Notes: a model not told the origin generated them from the letters alone. DNA of 64,000 bases from Oscillospiraceae bacterium (GCA_003512525.1 DOQG01000003.1:62001-126000), one strand, 5' to 3'. Positions 41,635-50,386 are shown, counted from the first letter of the stretch. Translations and numbers: made by a program.

Positions 41635-43542
41635 TCAGGCTGTTTCTTCCGCAAAGTTGCCGGTGTAAAGGCTGTAGTACTTACCTTTTTGAGCGATAAG
41701 CTCATCATGAGTACCACGCTCTATAATTCTGCCCTGCTCAAGTACCATAATACAATCGGAGTTGCGCACGGTCGAAAGCCTGTGAGCGATAACGAACGTT
41801 GTTCTGCCGTGCATGAGAGCGTCCATACCGGCCTGTACCAGCTTTTCTGTACGCGTGTCTATCGACGATGTTGCTTCATCAAGAATAAGCACAGGCGGAT
41901 CTGCAACCGCCGCTCTTGCTATAGATAACAGCTGACGCTGACCCTGGCTTAAATTAGCGCCGTCACCTGTAAGCATAGTCTGATAGCCATCGGGTAGTCT
42001 TCTTATAAAGCTATCGGCATTTGCAAGCTTTGCGGCAGCTATGCATTCTTCATCCGTTGCGTCCAGCTTGCCGTAACGGATATTATCCATTACAGTACCC
42101 GTGAACAGATTGGTTTCCTGTAAAACGATACCGAGCGACTTACGCAGTTCCGGTTTCTTTATCTTATTTATATTGATTTCGTCATATCTTATCTTACCGT
42201 CCTGAATATCATAGAAGCGGTTTATAAGATTGGTTATGGTAGTTTTTCCTGCTCCGGTTGAACCTACAAATGCGATCTTCTGACCGGGCTTTGCATATAG
42301 CTTTATGTCGTGAAGCACCATTTTTTCGTCAGTGTATCCGAAGTCAACACCGTCAAAGACGATACCGCCCTCCTGCTTTTTATACGATACCGTACCGTCA
42401 GCCTTATGAGGGTGTTTCCACGCCCATTTGCCTGTTCGGTGATCGACCTCCGTAATATTGCCGTTTTCATCAATTTCGGCATTTACAAGCTCTACATAAC
42501 CGTCATCATGCTCAGGCTTCTGATCCATAAGATCAAACAGACGCTTTGCACCTGCGGAGGCCATTATCACGAATGTCATCTGCTGACTTAGCTGTGAGAT
42601 CGGGTTTGTGAAATTCTTATTGAGCGTACAGAATGAAACAATAGTACCGAGAGTAAGACCGCCGAAGCCGTTTGTTGCAAGCACTGCACCCAGTAACGCA
42701 CATAAAACATAACTGATATTGCCTATGTTAGCGTTTATCGGCATCATAATATTCGCATACTTATTTGCTTTATACGCACTGTTTCTGAGATTGTCATTTA
42801 TCTTTACAAAATCGTCTATTGCCTCCTGCTCGTGGCAGAACACCTTTACTACCTTCTGACCGTCAAGCATTTCTTCTATATAACCGTCGACCTCGCCCAG
42901 ATCATGCTGCTGTTTTCCAAAATATTTACCTGATTTTGCGGCAAGCTTCTTTGTTACGACAAGCATCAGAGCCGCCATGCCCACAGCAAGTATCGTCATA
43001 GGTATACTCATTACTATCATCGAAACGAGTGTAATTATAACAGTAGTACCGCAGTTGATTACCTGAGGAATACTCTGGCAGATAAACTGTCTGAAAGTAT
43101 CGATATCATTTGTGTAAACCGACATTATATCTCCGTGCTGGTGTGTGTCGAAATACTTTATCGGGAGCTTTTCCATATTGGTGAACAGGTCGTTACGGAA
43201 GTTTCTGAGCGTACCTTGTCCTACATTTACCATTATCCTGTTATATGCGTATGATGCCGCAAGACCGACAACGTAAACTATCGCAAGTCTGAGCATTGCA
43301 TACGCAAGAGGCGTGAAGTCTGTACTGCCTGTTTCAAGCATAGGCTTGATATAATCATCGATAAGCGACTGTACGAACAGCATACCGACAAGTGTGGTTA
43401 CTGCCTGCACAAGAATACATACAACAACGCAGATACATGAGAATTTATAATGGCTGAATGTGTATTTAATAATTCTTCCGAGCAGTTTTACCTGTTCCTT
43501 CGGTGAAACATCGGGACGCGGTCCCATTTTTCTTTTATCCAT
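41635..43542 (-). CDS. ABC multidrug exporter subunit with intact ATPase site
   Basis: A 635-residue fused exporter half. A membrane domain of six helices (about 30-330) precedes an ATPase domain with Walker A VGSTGAGKTT, signature LSQGQRQLL, Walker B PVLILDEATSS with catalytic Glu and H-loop VIAHRLST. Between them is an extra segment of about 60 residues (VNAEIDENGNITEVDHRTG near 350-370), also seen in BmrD/YheH-type subunits. With the 581-residue partner it should form a heterodimeric drug or lipid exporter. It starts 18 bases after the partner's stop; the operon begins with a MarR gene. Confidence 0.92.
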   Translation of the reverse strand: MDKRKMGPRPDVSPKEQVKLLGRIIKYTFSHYKFSCICVVVCILVQAVTTLVGMLFVQSLIDDYIKPMLETGSTDFTPLAYAMLRLAIVYVVGLAASYAYNRIMVNVGQGTLRNFRNDLFTNMEKLPIKYFDTHQHGDIMSVYTNDIDTFRQFICQSIPQVINCGTTVIITLVSMIVMSIPMTILAVGMAALMLVVTKKLAAKSGKYFGKQQHDLGEVDGYIEEMLDGQKVVKVFCHEQEAIDDFVKINDNLRNSAYKANKYANIMMPINANIGNISYVLCALLGAVLATNGFGGLTLGTIVSFCTLNKNFTNPISQLSQQMTFVIMASAGAKRLFDLMDQKPEHDDGYVELVNAEIDENGNITEVDHRTGKWAWKHPHKADGTVSYKKQEGGIVFDGVDFGYTDEKMVLHDIKLYAKPGQKIAFVGSTGAGKTTITNLINRFYDIQDGKIRYDEININKIKKPELRKSLGIVLQETNLFTGTVMDNIRYGKLDATDEECIAAAKLANADSFIRRLPDGYQTMLTGDGANLSQGQRQLLSIARAAVADPPVLILDEATSSIDTRTEKLVQAGMDALMHGRTTFVIAHRLSTVRNSDCIMVLEQGRIIERGTHDELIAQKGKYYSLYTGNFAEETA

Positions 43543-43560
43543 TACGTTACGCTCCCTTCC

Positions 43561-45306
43561 TTAATTCTGAGGGCGGTCAAAGTCGCCGCCGTCCTTTGTC
43601 TGAGATTCGTAAATATCTCTGTAGATTTCGTTATTTGCAAGAAGCTCATCATGAGTGCCGACACCGTTTATTCTGCCGTCATCAAGAACGACTATGCGGT
43701 CGGCATCCTGAACGCTTGATACGCGCTGTGCAATAATTATCTTTGTAGTACCGGGTATGCATTTTGCAAAAGCCGCCCTTATCTTAGCGTCTGTAGCTGT
43801 ATCGACCGCACTTGTAGAGTCGTCAAGGATAAGTACGGCGGGCTTTTTGAGAAGTGCCCTTGCTATACATATACGCTGCTTCTGACCGCCTGATACATTT
43901 GTGCCGCCACGCTCAATAACCGTATTGTACTTATCGGGGAAACGCTCGATAAATTCATCTGCGCAAGCCCACTTACAAGCCTCAATGCATTCTTCCTCGG
44001 TGGCGTTTTCGTTACCCCAGCGGAGGTTATCAAGGATCGTCCCTGAGAACAATACATTCTTCTGAAGTACTACCGATACCTGATCGCGCAGGAACTTCAT
44101 ATCGTAGTCCTTGACATCAATGCCGCCTACCTTTACACTTCCCTGCTGTACGTCATAAAGACGGCTGATAAGATTTACAAGGCTGGTCTTGCCACAGCCA
44201 GTACCGCCGATTATACCGATAGTTTCACCCGACTTTATATGCAGGTTTATATCGGTGAGGACCTCCTCCTCGCTTGTCTTATGGTATCTGAAATGCACAT
44301 TGTCAAAGTCGATATCACCGTTAGCGATAATCTCCACAGGAGCAAAAGGCTCGGCAAGATCGGGCTGCTCGCGCAGAACCTCAGATATACGACGCATACT
44401 TGCCACACTCATGGTAATCATTACGAATATCATCGAAAGCATCATAAGCGACATAAGTGAACCCATAACATAGCTGAACAGCGATGTAAGCTCGCCTATC
44501 TGCAAGGTCTTGTCAACAACGATAAACTTAGCTCCAAACCAGCAGATCGCCATAATACAGGCATAGATCACAAGCATCATCACAGGGTTATTGAAAGCAA
44601 GGGTGCTTTCGGCTTTTTTGAACATCTTATAAAGATTGCCGGAGGCTTTCTTGAACTTTTCGTTCTCGTAATCCTCACGGACGTATGATTTTACTACTCT
44701 TATACCTGAGATATTCTCCTGAACGCTTGCATTCAGATCGTCATATTTTGTGAACGCTACATTGAATATTTTCATTGCTCTGAGCATTATTATCACAAGA
44801 ACTACCGCAAGGAAAACTATTGCGCCGAGGAATATAAAGCTCATATCAGCGTTTACCACAAAGCACATAACCATACTGCTTATCAGCATAAGCGGCGCTC
44901 TGACTGCTATTCTTATTATCATCTGATATGCGTTCTGTACGTTTGTAACGTCAGTCGTCATACGGGTTACAAGTCCTGCTGTGCTGAACTTGTCGATGTT
45001 TGAGAATGAGAAGCGCTGTATGTTGCGGTACATTGCTTCTCTGACGTTGCAGGCAAAGCCTGTAGACGCACTTGCGGCATATTTACCTGCCATCATACCT
45101 GCAAACAGGCTTATAATAGCAAAAACTATCATAAGTGCACCATATAATACAATTTTGTTCATATCACCCTTCTCTACGCCATCATCGATCAGCAACGCCA
45201 TTACAAAGGGAATTATGACCTCCATAACGACCTCAAGTGCCGAATATACGGGAGCTAAGATAGAGTCTTTCTTGTATTGTTTTACTTGTCTTAAAAGCTC
45301 TTTCAC
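43561..45306 (-). CDS. ABC multidrug exporter subunit with degenerate ATPase site
   Basis: A 581-residue partner of the preceding entry. The membrane domain spans about 15-310. The ATPase has Walker A IGGTGCGKTS and signature NVSGGQKQRICIAR. However, Walker B reads AVLILDDSTSAVD, with Asp in place of the catalytic Glu, and the H-loop His is Gln (IIAQRVSS). This matches heterodimeric exporters such as BmrCD and TM287/288, in which one site is non-catalytic. Translation starts at GTG 45306, directly after the MarR stop, indicating coupling. Confidence 0.92.
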   Translation of the reverse strand: MKELLRQVKQYKKDSILAPVYSALEVVMEVIIPFVMALLIDDGVEKGDMNKIVLYGALMIVFAIISLFAGMMAGKYAASASTGFACNVREAMYRNIQRFSFSNIDKFSTAGLVTRMTTDVTNVQNAYQMIIRIAVRAPLMLISSMVMCFVVNADMSFIFLGAIVFLAVVLVIIMLRAMKIFNVAFTKYDDLNASVQENISGIRVVKSYVREDYENEKFKKASGNLYKMFKKAESTLAFNNPVMMLVIYACIMAICWFGAKFIVVDKTLQIGELTSLFSYVMGSLMSLMMLSMIFVMITMSVASMRRISEVLREQPDLAEPFAPVEIIANGDIDFDNVHFRYHKTSEEEVLTDINLHIKSGETIGIIGGTGCGKTSLVNLISRLYDVQQGSVKVGGIDVKDYDMKFLRDQVSVVLQKNVLFSGTILDNLRWGNENATEEECIEACKWACADEFIERFPDKYNTVIERGGTNVSGGQKQRICIARALLKKPAVLILDDSTSAVDTATDAKIRAAFAKCIPGTTKIIIAQRVSSVQDADRIVVLDDGRINGVGTHDELLANNEIYRDIYESQTKDGGDFDRPQN

Positions 45307-45780
45307 TTAATCCGTCATCCTTTCCATTTTCAGTTTTTCTGTATTCATATTACTTATATTGTTCAGCAGCTTTTTCTGAAGCCGCATAAACTCTGACATT
45401 TCATCTTCCGTAAAAGTGCGGAATGCTTCTTGCTCTGTATTTCTCATATGCTGTGATATCAGCATGGCGACTTTTCTGCCTTTTTCGGTTACGGCAAGAT
45501 TTTTATAACGCTCATCACTTTCGCAACCGGTACAACAGATGTATCCCGATTTTCTCAGCTTCTTTATAAGTGCAGACACAGATGGTTTTGATATACACAG
45601 GTGCTTGTGAAGATCTGCAGCGAATATTTCTCTGTCGGGGCAATTTGCAATGTACATAAGTACTCTGCCCTGTGCCGCTGTTATATCAATATTTGCGAAA
45701 ATCGCATTCAGACTGTTCTCGATGCGCTGATTTATTGTCTTGTTGTCGATCATCATTGACTGGATTTCGGTTTCAGTCAT
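45307..45780 (-). CDS. MarR-family transcriptional regulator
   Basis: A 157-residue winged-helix regulator. Markers are ITAAQGRVLMYIANCPDREIFAADLHKHLCISKPSVSALIKKL (residues about 33-75, cited by position), then the wing with DERYKNLAVTEKGRKVAMLI and a C-terminal dimerisation helix. As first gene of an exporter operon it probably represses the operon and responds to an exported compound. Its upstream region has the imperfect inverted repeat GTTAGTACGTTAC (about 45799-45811) as a possible operator. GGAGG precedes the ATG. Confidence 0.9.
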   Translation of the reverse strand: MTETEIQSMMIDNKTINQRIENSLNAIFANIDITAAQGRVLMYIANCPDREIFAADLHKHLCISKPSVSALIKKLRKSGYICCTGCESDERYKNLAVTEKGRKVAMLISQHMRNTEQEAFRTFTEDEMSEFMRLQKKLLNNISNMNTEKLKMERMTD

Positions 45781-45848
45781 AACAGTTAACCTCCTTATCA
45801 GTAACGTACTAACAGTTTAGATCCTTGATAATAATACACCAAAAAGTC

Positions 45849-45877
45849 TTGAATGTAAAATACAAATATGTTATAAT
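45849..45877 (+). promoter_or_regulatory. Sigma-A promoter of the lysR-type gene
   Basis: TTGAAT (45849-45854), 17-base spacer and TATAAT (45872-45877), in the divergent gap with marR. Confidence 0.75.
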
Positions 45878-45918
45878 CGATAAAGAATATTTATCGTTAA
45901 TTAAAAAAGGAGCTTGTT

Positions 45919-46830
45919 ATGAATACTACTCAGCTTGAATGCTTCCTTGCGGTTGCGGAAACACTTAACTTTTCCAAGGCGGCAGGAATGGTGAATATAA
46001 GCCAGCCGGCTGTCAGTCATCAGATCTCATCGCTTGAGGCGGAGCTTGGTGTAAGACTGTTTCTGAGAACTAACAAGAGCGTACAGCTTACCAAAGAGGG
46101 GCTGAGCTTTATCGGGGACGCGGAAACCATTTTCAGAACAGCTATGAACTCAATACACAGGCTGAGCACGAATGCAAGCGAGATAAAGCAGACATTGACA
46201 GTAGGTGTACATAATCAGACTGAGCTTGATGTTATAGTGCCGATACTTGAAATTATGGGAAAGATATATCCGGGCTTTGAACCGGAAATTATTATGATGC
46301 CGTTCAAATCGCTTGATAATATGCTTGAAGAAAACAAGGTACAGCTGATTATCGCCATCAAGTCAGATGATGAAACACCTAAGGCGGAGTGCTTCACGAC
46401 ACTGGTTCAATGCCCTGTCATGCTTATTTGCCGCAATGATGATATTCTTGCAAAAAAGCAGACTATAAACATCGAAGATATAAACGGCAGACGTGTTATA
46501 CTTATAAAGAGGCACAAATGTCCCGATGCGGCAATGGAAGGGTATATGAAGCTCGGTATGCCGAATAACAGCAACGTACTGCTTGCGGACGGCTGTGAGG
46601 CAGCATTTGCAATGGCAAAGGCAGGACTCGGTATCACAGCTTTCCCGATGATTCCGTATATGTATGACGATAAGCTGGAATACATACCCATCGGAGGACT
46701 GCCGCCGGTAACGCTCGGTATTTACTCGAAAAAGCTATTAAAAGGCGAACCCGCATTTGAATTTGTACTTAATGCAAAGAAATTTTATAAAAATTATGCA
46801 AACCCTATTGACAAAACAAATAACGTGTGA
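45919..46830 (+). CDS. LysR-family transcriptional regulator
   Basis: A 303-residue regulator. The N-terminal HTH is textbook: LECFLAVAETLNFSKAAGMVNISQPAVSHQIS and LEAELGVRLFLRTNKSVQLTKEG (residues 6-68, cited by position). Residues 90-295 form the two-lobed effector domain. The effector is unknown. It is divergent from the MarR/ABC operon and co-directional with the DUF2325-flavodoxin operon, whose -35 and -10 lie over its last codons. Either could be its target. Confidence 0.92.
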   Translation: MNTTQLECFLAVAETLNFSKAAGMVNISQPAVSHQISSLEAELGVRLFLRTNKSVQLTKEGLSFIGDAETIFRTAMNSIHRLSTNASEIKQTLTVGVHNQTELDVIVPILEIMGKIYPGFEPEIIMMPFKSLDNMLEENKVQLIIAIKSDDETPKAECFTTLVQCPVMLICRNDDILAKKQTINIEDINGRRVILIKRHKCPDAAMEGYMKLGMPNNSNVLLADGCEAAFAMAKAGLGITAFPMIPYMYDDKLEYIPIGGLPPVTLGIYSKKLLKGEPAFEFVLNAKKFYKNYANPIDKTNNV

Positions 46831-46836
46831 TAAACT
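46808..46836 (+). promoter_or_regulatory. Sigma-A promoter of the DUF2325-flavodoxin operon
   Basis: TTGACA (46808-46813), 17-base spacer and TAAACT (46831-46836). The -35 and spacer lie inside the lysR 3' end. An operator follows at once. Confidence 0.7.
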
Positions 46837-46843
46837 ATAAGCA

Positions 46844-46859
46844 GTTAGCAAAGGCTAAC
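46844..46859. promoter_or_regulatory. GTTAG-N6-CTAAC operator, flavodoxin operon site 1
   Basis: GTTAGC-AAAG-GCTAAC, a perfect six-base inverted repeat over the probable start site, followed by GCGGTTATCATACAGCAA. Confidence 0.6.
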
Positions 46860-46886
46860 GCGGTTATCATACAGCAACTCGATATT

Positions 46887-46909
46887 ATAAACGGCAGTTT
46901 GCCGTTTAT
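46887..46909 (+). other. Hairpin in the leader between two operators
   Basis: ATAAACGGCA and TGCCGTTTAT form a 10-bp perfect stem with a three-base loop. TTTAAACGG follows, with no proper T-run. It sits between the two operators. Confidence 0.6.
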
Positions 46910-46922
46910 TTAAACGGATATG

Positions 46923-46938
46923 GTTAGTTTAGCCTAAC
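46923..46938. promoter_or_regulatory. GTTAG-N6-CTAAC operator, flavodoxin operon site 2
   Basis: GTTAG-TTTAGC-CTAAC followed by GCGGTAATATGCAACAG. The right flank resembles that of the site at 46844, so the two are probably a duplicated unit. Confidence 0.6.
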
Positions 46939-46969
46939 GCGGTAATATGCAACAGAAAGGATATAATAT

Positions 46970-47260
46970 ATGAGCGTAGTAATAATCGGCGGTAACGAGC
47001 GAATGGAAACCCGTTACGCAGACATATGCAAGGCTTACGGCTATGACAAGGCTAAGGTATTTGTCAAGGAAAACAGCTCTCTTAAAAAGAAAGTCGGCAC
47101 TCCCGATCTGCTGATACTGTTTACAAATACAGTATCGCACAAAATGATGCTGAGTGCAACGCAGGAGGCAAAGCGCAACAGTGTTCCCGTGGCAAGAGTT
47201 CACTCAAGCAGTGTTGTAGCACTGTCACAGCTTTTAGCCGAAAGAAGCGCGGCAGTATGA
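46970..47260 (+). CDS. DUF2325 protein
   Basis: A 96-residue Rossmann-like protein. The start MSVVIIGGNERMETRY, the middle PDLLILFTNTVSHKMM and the end RVHSSSVVALSQLLAE define DUF2325. Its role is unknown, but it is often found with DUF3793, flavodoxin and ferrous iron transport genes in Clostridia. AGAAAGGA precedes the ATG. It overlaps the next gene by four bases. Confidence 0.88.
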   Translation: MSVVIIGGNERMETRYADICKAYGYDKAKVFVKENSSLKKKVGTPDLLILFTNTVSHKMMLSATQEAKRNSVPVARVHSSSVVALSQLLAERSAAV

Positions 47261-47817
47261 AAGGGTGCTGTTTTGAGCAGTATCTGATCGACAACTGCTC
47301 CCCTACTCTTGCATCTCTTAAAACCGCTAACCTGTTCAATTGCAGATTTGGTGATGTAAGCGAGCTTGAGAATGCGGTCAGCCGCTGGAACAAGGAGCTG
47401 TCCGTCAAGGGCATCAGCGTAACAGTACTGAGAAGACGTGAAAACACGGCACTGATATATGTATACAGAACGGAAAAGCTTGCGGAAGATTTCAGTCGTC
47501 CAGGTGTAGCGCGCTTTATGAAGCGTCACGGTTATGAGAATACCAATATCGGATACTGCATTGACATTCTCAGGGAAAAGCTTATGAACAGTGAGGATTT
47601 TCCGCACGAGATAGGGATATTCTTAGGATATCCGCTTGGGGACGTTATAGGCTTTATCGATAATGCAGGCAAGAACAGTCGGTGCACAGGCTGTTGGAAA
47701 GTTTACTGCAATGAGTGCGAGGCTATGCGCACCTTTGCGAGATTTGACAAGTGCAGAGCTGTCTACCAAAAGATGTGGGCAAAAGGCAGGAGTATCGTGC
47801 AGCTAACAGTTGCATAA
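47257..47817 (+). CDS. DUF3793 protein
   Basis: A 186-residue cytoplasmic protein. Family features are the N-terminal CSPTLASLKTANLF, a middle ALIYVYRTEKL, PHEIGIFLGYPLGDVIGFI near residue 120, and a four-Cys motif CTGCWKVYCNEC near residues 147-158 that could hold metal or act in redox. DUF3793 genes commonly accompany flavodoxin and FeoAB in Clostridia, which points to an iron-limitation response. This link is family knowledge recalled without a search. It starts in the ATGA overlap with DUF2325. Confidence 0.85.
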   Translation: MKGCCFEQYLIDNCSPTLASLKTANLFNCRFGDVSELENAVSRWNKELSVKGISVTVLRRRENTALIYVYRTEKLAEDFSRPGVARFMKRHGYENTNIGYCIDILREKLMNSEDFPHEIGIFLGYPLGDVIGFIDNAGKNSRCTGCWKVYCNECEAMRTFARFDKCRAVYQKMWAKGRSIVQLTVA

Positions 47818-47849
47818 TATAAAGAACATTTATGAAAGGATTTTTTATT

Positions 47850-48272
47850 ATGAAAACAGCAGTAGTATATTGGAGCGGAACAGGCAACACCGAGGCTATG
47901 GCAGGCTCAGTTGCAGAGGGCGCAAAGAGCGCAGGCGCAGAGGTAAGCGTATTCACAGCGGCTGACTTCTCAGCAGATATGGTAGATCAGTTTGATTCTA
48001 TCGCTTTCGGTTGTCCTTCAATGGGTAGCGAACAGCTTGAGGACAGCGAGTTTGAGCCTATGTTCAACGCTTGTGAAGCAAAGCTTTCAGGCAAGAAGGT
48101 AGGACTATTCGGTTCTTACGGCTGGGGCGACGGCGAATGGATGAGAAACTGGGAGGAACAGTGCATCGCTGACGGCGCAATTATGGCAGGCGAATGTGTT
48201 ATCTGCAACGAAGCTCCCGATGACACAGCAACCGAGCAGTGCGTTGAGCTCGGTAAGGCGCTTGCATCATAA
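47850..48272 (+). CDS. Flavodoxin
   Basis: A 140-residue FMN electron carrier. The phosphate-binding loop is WSGTGNTEAMA near residue 8; SIAFGCPSMGSEQLED carries the first isoalloxazine loop and GLFGSYGWGDGEWMR the second. Flavodoxin replaces ferredoxin when iron is scarce, fitting its place after the DUF2325-DUF3793 genes and behind two operators. The start at 47850 has AAAGGA about ten bases upstream; the ATG at 47832 would overlap that site. Confidence 0.95.
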   Translation: MKTAVVYWSGTGNTEAMAGSVAEGAKSAGAEVSVFTAADFSADMVDQFDSIAFGCPSMGSEQLEDSEFEPMFNACEAKLSGKKVGLFGSYGWGDGEWMRNWEEQCIADGAIMAGECVICNEAPDDTATEQCVELGKALAS

Positions 48273-48311
48273 ATTCAGAATACAACTTAAAGATAAACAA
48301 ACATACTCCGT

Positions 48312-48345
48312 AAAACACCGCAGAGGAAATGCTCTGCGGTGTTCC
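48312..48345 (+). terminator. Terminator after flavodoxin
   Basis: AACACCGCAGAG and CTCTGCGGTGTT pair over 12 bases with a short loop. The tail CCCTTTCCC is pyrimidine-rich but not a T-run. Confidence 0.7.
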
Positions 48346-48354
48346 CTTTCCCCC

Positions 48355-48383
48355 TTGACAATCATTCTCCTCTGTGCTAAAAT
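48355..48383 (+). promoter_or_regulatory. Sigma-A promoter of the T-box/proS unit
   Basis: TTGACA (48355-48360), 17-base spacer and TAAAAT (48378-48383). Confidence 0.85.
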
Positions 48384-48389
48384 AATACC

Positions 48390-48616
48390 ATACAGAAAAG
48401 CTATGACAAGAAACAGTAGATAAATCTGCGTCACAGAGAAAGAGCGGTTGGTGAAAGCTCCCGACAAGGTTTTATCGAACCCGTCTTTGAGCTGTACACG
48501 ATGAGTGTTACCGGTTTCTCCCGTTACAGAGATACAAGTGCGGTTATACCGAATTTAGGTGGTACCACGGAACAATGTTTCGCCCTAAGCAAATTTAATG
48601 CTTCGGGCTTTTTTTA
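48390..48616 (+). promoter_or_regulatory. T-box riboswitch controlling proS
   Basis: The leader has the conserved T-box sequence AGGTGGTACCACGG (48557-48570). Stem I elements include AGAGAAAGAGCGGTTGGTGAAAGCT-type sequence (48436-48459) and the bulge region ending GAACCCGTCTTTGAGCTG. The specifier is probably CCC (48480-48482), a proline codon, or CCG one base later. A terminator GCCCTAAGCA ... TGCTTCGGGC with seven T residues ends at 48615. Uncharged tRNA-Pro should pair with specifier and T-box and let transcription reach proS. Confidence 0.92.
48582..48615 (+). terminator. T-box terminator
   Basis: GCCCTAAGCA (48582-48591) and TGCTTCGGGC (48599-48608) pair with one internal mismatch, then TTTTTTT. 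It competes with the T-box antiterminator. Confidence 0.9.
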
Positions 48617-48642
48617 TGCCCGAAATTCAGGAGGACAACATA

Positions 48643-50367
48643 ATGAAGCTTGAAAAACTGGTCGGCGACCGTTTTAAGGAAAGACCCTCGGACTGTCAGA
48701 TTGACAGCCACGCAATTATGGTGAGAGGCGGCTATATCAAGTATATGGCTAACGGCATCTTCTCGTCATACGCACCCACAAAGAGGATAACAAAGAAGAT
48801 TGAACAGATCATCAGAGAAGAAATGGACAAGATAGACGGACAGGAAGTACAGTTTCCTGTTGTTATGCCCGCTTCACTCTGGCAGGAGTCAGGCAGATAC
48901 GAAAGCATCGGCAGTGAGCTGTTACGTTTTACAGACCGTAACAGAATGCCTATGGTACTCGGTATGACACACGAGGAAGCCGCTGTACATCTTGTGCGTG
49001 AATACGGCAAGAGCTACACAAAGTATCCTTTCATGATTTATCAGATACAGACAAAGTTCCGTGATGAAGCACGTCCGAGAGGTGGTCTTATCAGAGTCCG
49101 TGAGTTCACTATGAAGGACGCTTACTCATTCCACACATCTCAGGAAGATCTTGAGCAGTATTACGATAAGTGCCACAAGGCTTATGAAAACATATTCAGA
49201 CGCGCAGGCGTTCCCGAGGTAATCTCGGTCAAGTCCGATTCAGGTATGATGGGCGGCAGTATTTCGCACGAATTCATGCTCCTTACACCCGTAGGCGAGG
49301 ATACAATAGCAAGCTGTCACGAATGTGGTTTCAATGCGAATATGGAAGCCGCAGGCAGCATTATCGAGAACACTAGAGATGAAGTTTCCGCACCTATGGA
49401 GCTTGTTCATACTCCGAATATCCATACAATCGAAGAAATATGCGGCTTTTTGCATACTCCCAAGGAAAAGAGCTGTAAGGCTGTCGTATATCAGAGAAAC
49501 GCAGACGACAGCTATGTTGTTGTATTCACTAGAGGCGACATTGACGTAAACGAAACAAAACTCCGTAACTTCTTAGGCTGTGAGATCCACCCCGCTGTGA
49601 TCACAGAAGAATGTGGTCTTAACGCAGGATATATAGGACCTGTCGGTCTTCCCGAAAATATGACTGTTCTGTTTGATACCTCACTTCAGAATACAAACAA
49701 CCTTTCTTGCGGTGCAAATAAGGAAGAATACCATTACACAGGTCTTGACATCGACCGTGACTGCGGCAATGTAGAATATCACGACTTTGCAAAGATCCTT
49801 GACGGCGGCATCTGCCCCAACTGCCACAAGCACTCAATTTCTATTTCAAGAGGTATTGAGGTCGGCAACATATTCCAGCTCGGTACAAAGTACACAAAGA
49901 CTATGGGTATGACTTACCTTGACAGCAACGGCGAGGAAAAGACTCCTATTATGGGCTGTTACGGTATCGGTGTCGGCAGACTTGCGGCTTCGGTATGCGA
50001 GGCGCACCACGATGATTACGGTCCCATCTGGCCTATGCCTATTGCACCTTGGCAGGTTCATATCTGCGCTGTACGTTCAGATGACGCAGATGTTAAGGCT
50101 TGCGCGGACAAGCTGTATAACACCTTGCAGAACGCAGGCACTGAGGTTATCTATGACGACAGACAGGTAAGCGCAGGCGTTATGTTCTCAGACGCAGACC
50201 TTCTCGGTGTACCGCTGAGAGTTGTTGTAAGTCCCAGAAACCTGAAGGACAACTGCTGTGAGATTTCCGCAAGGGATAAGAGCTTCTCATATAAAGTTCC
50301 GGTTGAAGAAACCGCAGACAAGGTTCAGGAGCTTATCAAGGAGCTTATGGCTAAGTTCAACGACTGA
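48643..50367 (+). CDS. proS: Prolyl-tRNA synthetase
   Basis: A 574-residue bacterial-type (long) synthetase. The ATG at 48643 follows AGGAGG by eight bases. Class II motifs are GIFSSYAPTKRITKKIEQII, motif 2 FRDEARPRGGLIRVREFTMKDAYSFH (49053-49131, cited by position) and motif 3 GCYGIGVGRLAAS. The INS editing domain lies between motifs 2 and 3 (about residues 225-390) and the anticodon-binding domain starts near WQVHICAVRSDDAD. Expression is controlled by the T-box upstream. Confidence 0.98.
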   Translation: MKLEKLVGDRFKERPSDCQIDSHAIMVRGGYIKYMANGIFSSYAPTKRITKKIEQIIREEMDKIDGQEVQFPVVMPASLWQESGRYESIGSELLRFTDRNRMPMVLGMTHEEAAVHLVREYGKSYTKYPFMIYQIQTKFRDEARPRGGLIRVREFTMKDAYSFHTSQEDLEQYYDKCHKAYENIFRRAGVPEVISVKSDSGMMGGSISHEFMLLTPVGEDTIASCHECGFNANMEAAGSIIENTRDEVSAPMELVHTPNIHTIEEICGFLHTPKEKSCKAVVYQRNADDSYVVVFTRGDIDVNETKLRNFLGCEIHPAVITEECGLNAGYIGPVGLPENMTVLFDTSLQNTNNLSCGANKEEYHYTGLDIDRDCGNVEYHDFAKILDGGICPNCHKHSISISRGIEVGNIFQLGTKYTKTMGMTYLDSNGEEKTPIMGCYGIGVGRLAASVCEAHHDDYGPIWPMPIAPWQVHICAVRSDDADVKACADKLYNTLQNAGTEVIYDDRQVSAGVMFSDADLLGVPLRVVVSPRNLKDNCCEISARDKSFSYKVPVEETADKVQELIKELMAKFND

Positions 50368-50386
50368 GCATATTAAACGACGGCTT

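Noticed and set aside
46844..46938. Rex or classical IdeR/DtxR operator assignment
   Set aside because: Half-site spacing (GTTAG-N6-CTAAC) fits neither the Rex consensus nor the 19-base IdeR box, so the regulator is left unnamed.
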